From Heterobasidion occidentale (Eukaryota; Basidiomycota; Agaricomycetes; Russulales; Bondarzewiaceae), in the NCBI GenBank assembly GCA_039111635.1, contig JBCAQO010000003.1, forward strand, positions 2,480,001 through 2,544,000: a DNA stretch of 64,000 nt, read 5' to 3'. A model generated the notes under the pieces. That model searched no databases. It was given only the letters and a program-made list of their open reading frames with translations, and was not told the origin of the DNA. Both the position numbers and the translations under genes were made by a program. Within the stretch, counting starts at the first letter, position 1. Every line of letters starts with the position of its first letter. Below, piece by piece: positions 62,040 to 64,000 of the stretch.

Positions 62040-62420
62040 TAACCAGATGGCGAGGATAAATGTTTCTTCATCCGTCGTTATATGGCGTCGCATTATGACG
62101 AGTAGAAATCGATGGCCAAGTTGGGCGACAACCCTGTTGAGAAGTGGTCGGAGTTTGTCGTGGCCATTTCTGGTGGGGACAGGCTGATGGCCTCGCCGGT
62201 CTGTCAATTGGGATGCAAACTTGTGAATGCCATTGAAAGTGATGCAAGCTCGTTTGCGTAACTTACTTTCGACCAAACAACCTTATCGCACAGTTCATCC
62301 GCAGATATCTCTCTGGAAAGATGTTGCCTTCTTCCAAGGATGAAAATGAGACACAGTAATCATGGGACATGTGTCACTCAGGGCGGCAGGTAGGGTAGTA
62401 ATCCTGAAGCCCACTGTGAG
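62040..62420 (-). pseudogene. relic of a second HerA-like ATPase gene (C-terminal part)
   Basis: Minus-strand pieces in different frames match the end of the neighbouring ATPase: SADELCDKVVWSK (compare SADLSSDDTFDQIVRLK), TGEAISLSPPEMA (compare TGEAIVLAPSGLA) and LGHRFLLVIMRRHITTDE (compare LGRRSLLIKTRKRVTKDG). Between the first two lies a normal GTAAGT...CAG intron at the same codon position as in the intact gene. At least two frame shifts separate the pieces. No Walker motifs were found upstream, so the copy looks truncated. Confidence 0.65.
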
Positions 62421-63189
62421 AGGGAAACATTCAACGAACTCACTGGACTCCCTTGATCCCGATGAAAACACCACCTCACACAAATCCTCCTTCCACATAC
62501 ACACATTAATTTTATGACCTGAACACCACGGAGTTTGTGGTCTCTAAGATCTTCGGGTTTTGAAGGGGACCTTCCTAAGAAAAATCGGGATGAGCAAGTG
62601 AGGAAGACTTTCAAAAAATGACCACCTACCATGCGTCGACTGTATCATTCGAAGCCGAAGCCGAGATTGTCTGTGAGGGCACATAATACTACAGAGGATC
62701 AATCTGATCAGGGGTGGACCCGCAGGTAGCATAGCCGTGCAAGCAGCATGAGGTAGATCGAACGTATATACCCCTACCCATATCGAAGCTGCGAGTATCG
62801 CTGGACCACTGCTGAGCCCCGGGGCCAGGGCATGAATGTTCGAAAACCAAATCAGGAGTCGCGGTTTCAAAGCTCATCCGCCCATACACAATCGGTATAG
62901 CAAAGCTCAGCTGCGGTCTGCTGCGGTACGCAGGATGATGAAGGATGTTGTAATTTATTTTAAAACACTAGTCCTCTAGGCAAGCTGTCCTCGGTTGTAT
63001 GCGAACTCTAAGACTGGCCAATTTATATTCCGTATAAAGTCGAAAGGCCAATGACCAAGGAAGAGTTCAAACAGCATGCGGGATCGGCAAACAGGGAAAG
63101 AGAAGGAAAGCGCAACCTCTTGCTCATGTGACTTTTGAGAAATCCCACTCTGCTTTCCTCCTCCTTCCATTGGGCTAACTCCTGTCAGA
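62421..63189. other. no gene recognised
   Basis: Frames here are short. Some may be further decayed ATPase sequence, but I cannot align it. The last 250 bases are the RRP8 promoter. Confidence 0.4.
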
Positions 63190-64000
63190 ATGGCACTATT
63201 CGAAGTTCCGGGCTGGACTATGCCATCCGCTCCAATGACGGACATAGCGCAGCGTTCTGGAAAGCGCAAAAGACCGTCAGATGCTAGCAAGGTGCAAAGT
63301 GCAGAAGTAAACCTCGAGAAACTCATGAAGAAGCTGAAGAAAAATGGAGCATCTACCTCCCCGCAAGCGAAGGGCAAAACAACCCGGAAAATACCCGATC
63401 CCTCGACTGCCCGTTCGAAGGAGAAGGGCAGCAGGCCCAAGGGTGATGGGAGCAGGAAGGCAGTAGGCGGGAAAGTAAAGCAAAAGATTTCTGGTCCGAC
63501 AGAGAAACATCCTATCTCCACGGAAGACACGACAGGCTCTCCTCCATCTTCGAAGCGGCAGGTTAAGAAAGACTCACAGGCGCAGTCGAAGAACCTTTCC
63601 AAAAAATCCTCCTCTTCACAGATCGCAGGTTTGACCACGCTGCAAAACAATATGAAGCAGAGTCTGGATGGCGCTCGTTTCAGGTGCGTCTTTCATAGTG
63701 AGGTTTGTCTTCTGCGCAGCACTTAAGTCTTCTTTTTTTAGATGGATAAATGAGGTGCTGTATAAATCCGATAGCGCTCATGCGCACAATATGATGCGTG
63801 TGGATAGAAACGTCTTTGACGAGGTTTGTTTTCCAAAGGAAACACCAACTACCGGCTGTTGACATGTGTACACTTCTAGTATCACAAAGGGTTCCGTCAT
63901 CAGGTGGAATCCTGGCCATCGAACCCTGTCTCACACTACATCTCAATCCTCTCGTCGTACCCTCCGAAAACAGTGATTGCAGATCTAGGCTGTGGAGATG
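63190..64000 (+). CDS. RRP8: RRP8 rRNA methyltransferase, 5' part (runs off the window)
   Basis: Exons 63190-63683, 63742-63823 and 63880 to beyond 64000. The Lys/Ser-rich N-terminus (nucleolar-type basic region) is followed by the RRP8 start of the catalytic domain: LDGARFRWINEVLYKSD, FDEYHKGFRHQVESWPSNPV and motif I VIADLGCGD, the S-adenosylmethionine site. RRP8 methylates adenine N1 in 25S/28S rRNA. Introns of 58 and 56 nt are GT-AG. The rest of the methyltransferase fold lies outside the window. Confidence 0.9.

Overview
The window is nuclear DNA of a filamentous basidiomycete, most likely an agaricomycete. Genes are closely spaced and cut by many short introns (about 45-90 nt, mostly GT-AG). 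The protein families are fungal (SSK1, MDM10, Dal5-type permease, Rds1/ferritin-like, GH105). There are no bacterial operons or Shine-Dalgarno sites. Local GC swings strongly: very GC-rich at about 20-22, 33-34.4 and 45-54 kb, and more AT-rich at 34.5-35.5 and 59-63 kb.

Layout. 0.4-6.7 kb: GT8 glycosyltransferase, secreted serine carboxypeptidase, secreted ferritin-like protein. 7.2-19.3 kb: a block of RNA and transcription genes: an EAF elongation factor, KRR1, an NCBP3-like cap-binding protein, an orphan gene with a Helitron-helicase-like tail, ESF2 and ARS2/SERRATE. 19.9-34.4 kb: arylsulfatase, SSK1 response regulator, KDM3-type JmjC demethylase, and a large disordered protein with an MDR reductase domain. 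35.5-41.7 kb: a U2 snRNA gene, MDM10, a disordered protein, SmG and a U1 snRNA gene. 42.5-54.5 kb: SRK1/RCK2-like kinase, NIPA-type Mg2+ transporter, SEC12, TAF9, ISU1 and PRP31. 54.6-59 kb: a divergent GH105 hydrolase and Dal5-family transporter pair. 59.2-63 kb: a HerA-like P-loop ATPase and a decayed relative. 63.2 kb to the end: 5' part of RRP8.

How the genes work together. Splicing and cap biology is unusually dense: U1, U2, SmG, PRP31, ARS2 and an NCBP3-like protein. Three genes serve rRNA maturation (KRR1, ESF2, RRP8). SSK1 and the SRK1-like kinase both belong to the stress MAP-kinase (HOG/Sty1) pathway. The GH105/permease pair suggests pectin (rhamnogalacturonan) catabolism.

The most interesting observations concern gene structure: a probable AT-AC intron at the catalytic His of the carboxypeptidase, a one-nucleotide exon in KRR1, and two GC-AG introns. 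Between about 38.7 and 58.8 kb five genes contain frame breaks that all behave like missing single bases, mostly in short repeats. That looks more like consensus error than gene decay, but raw reads are needed to decide. Exon boundaries were derived by hand from splice signals, reading frame and remembered family consensus. No search was run.
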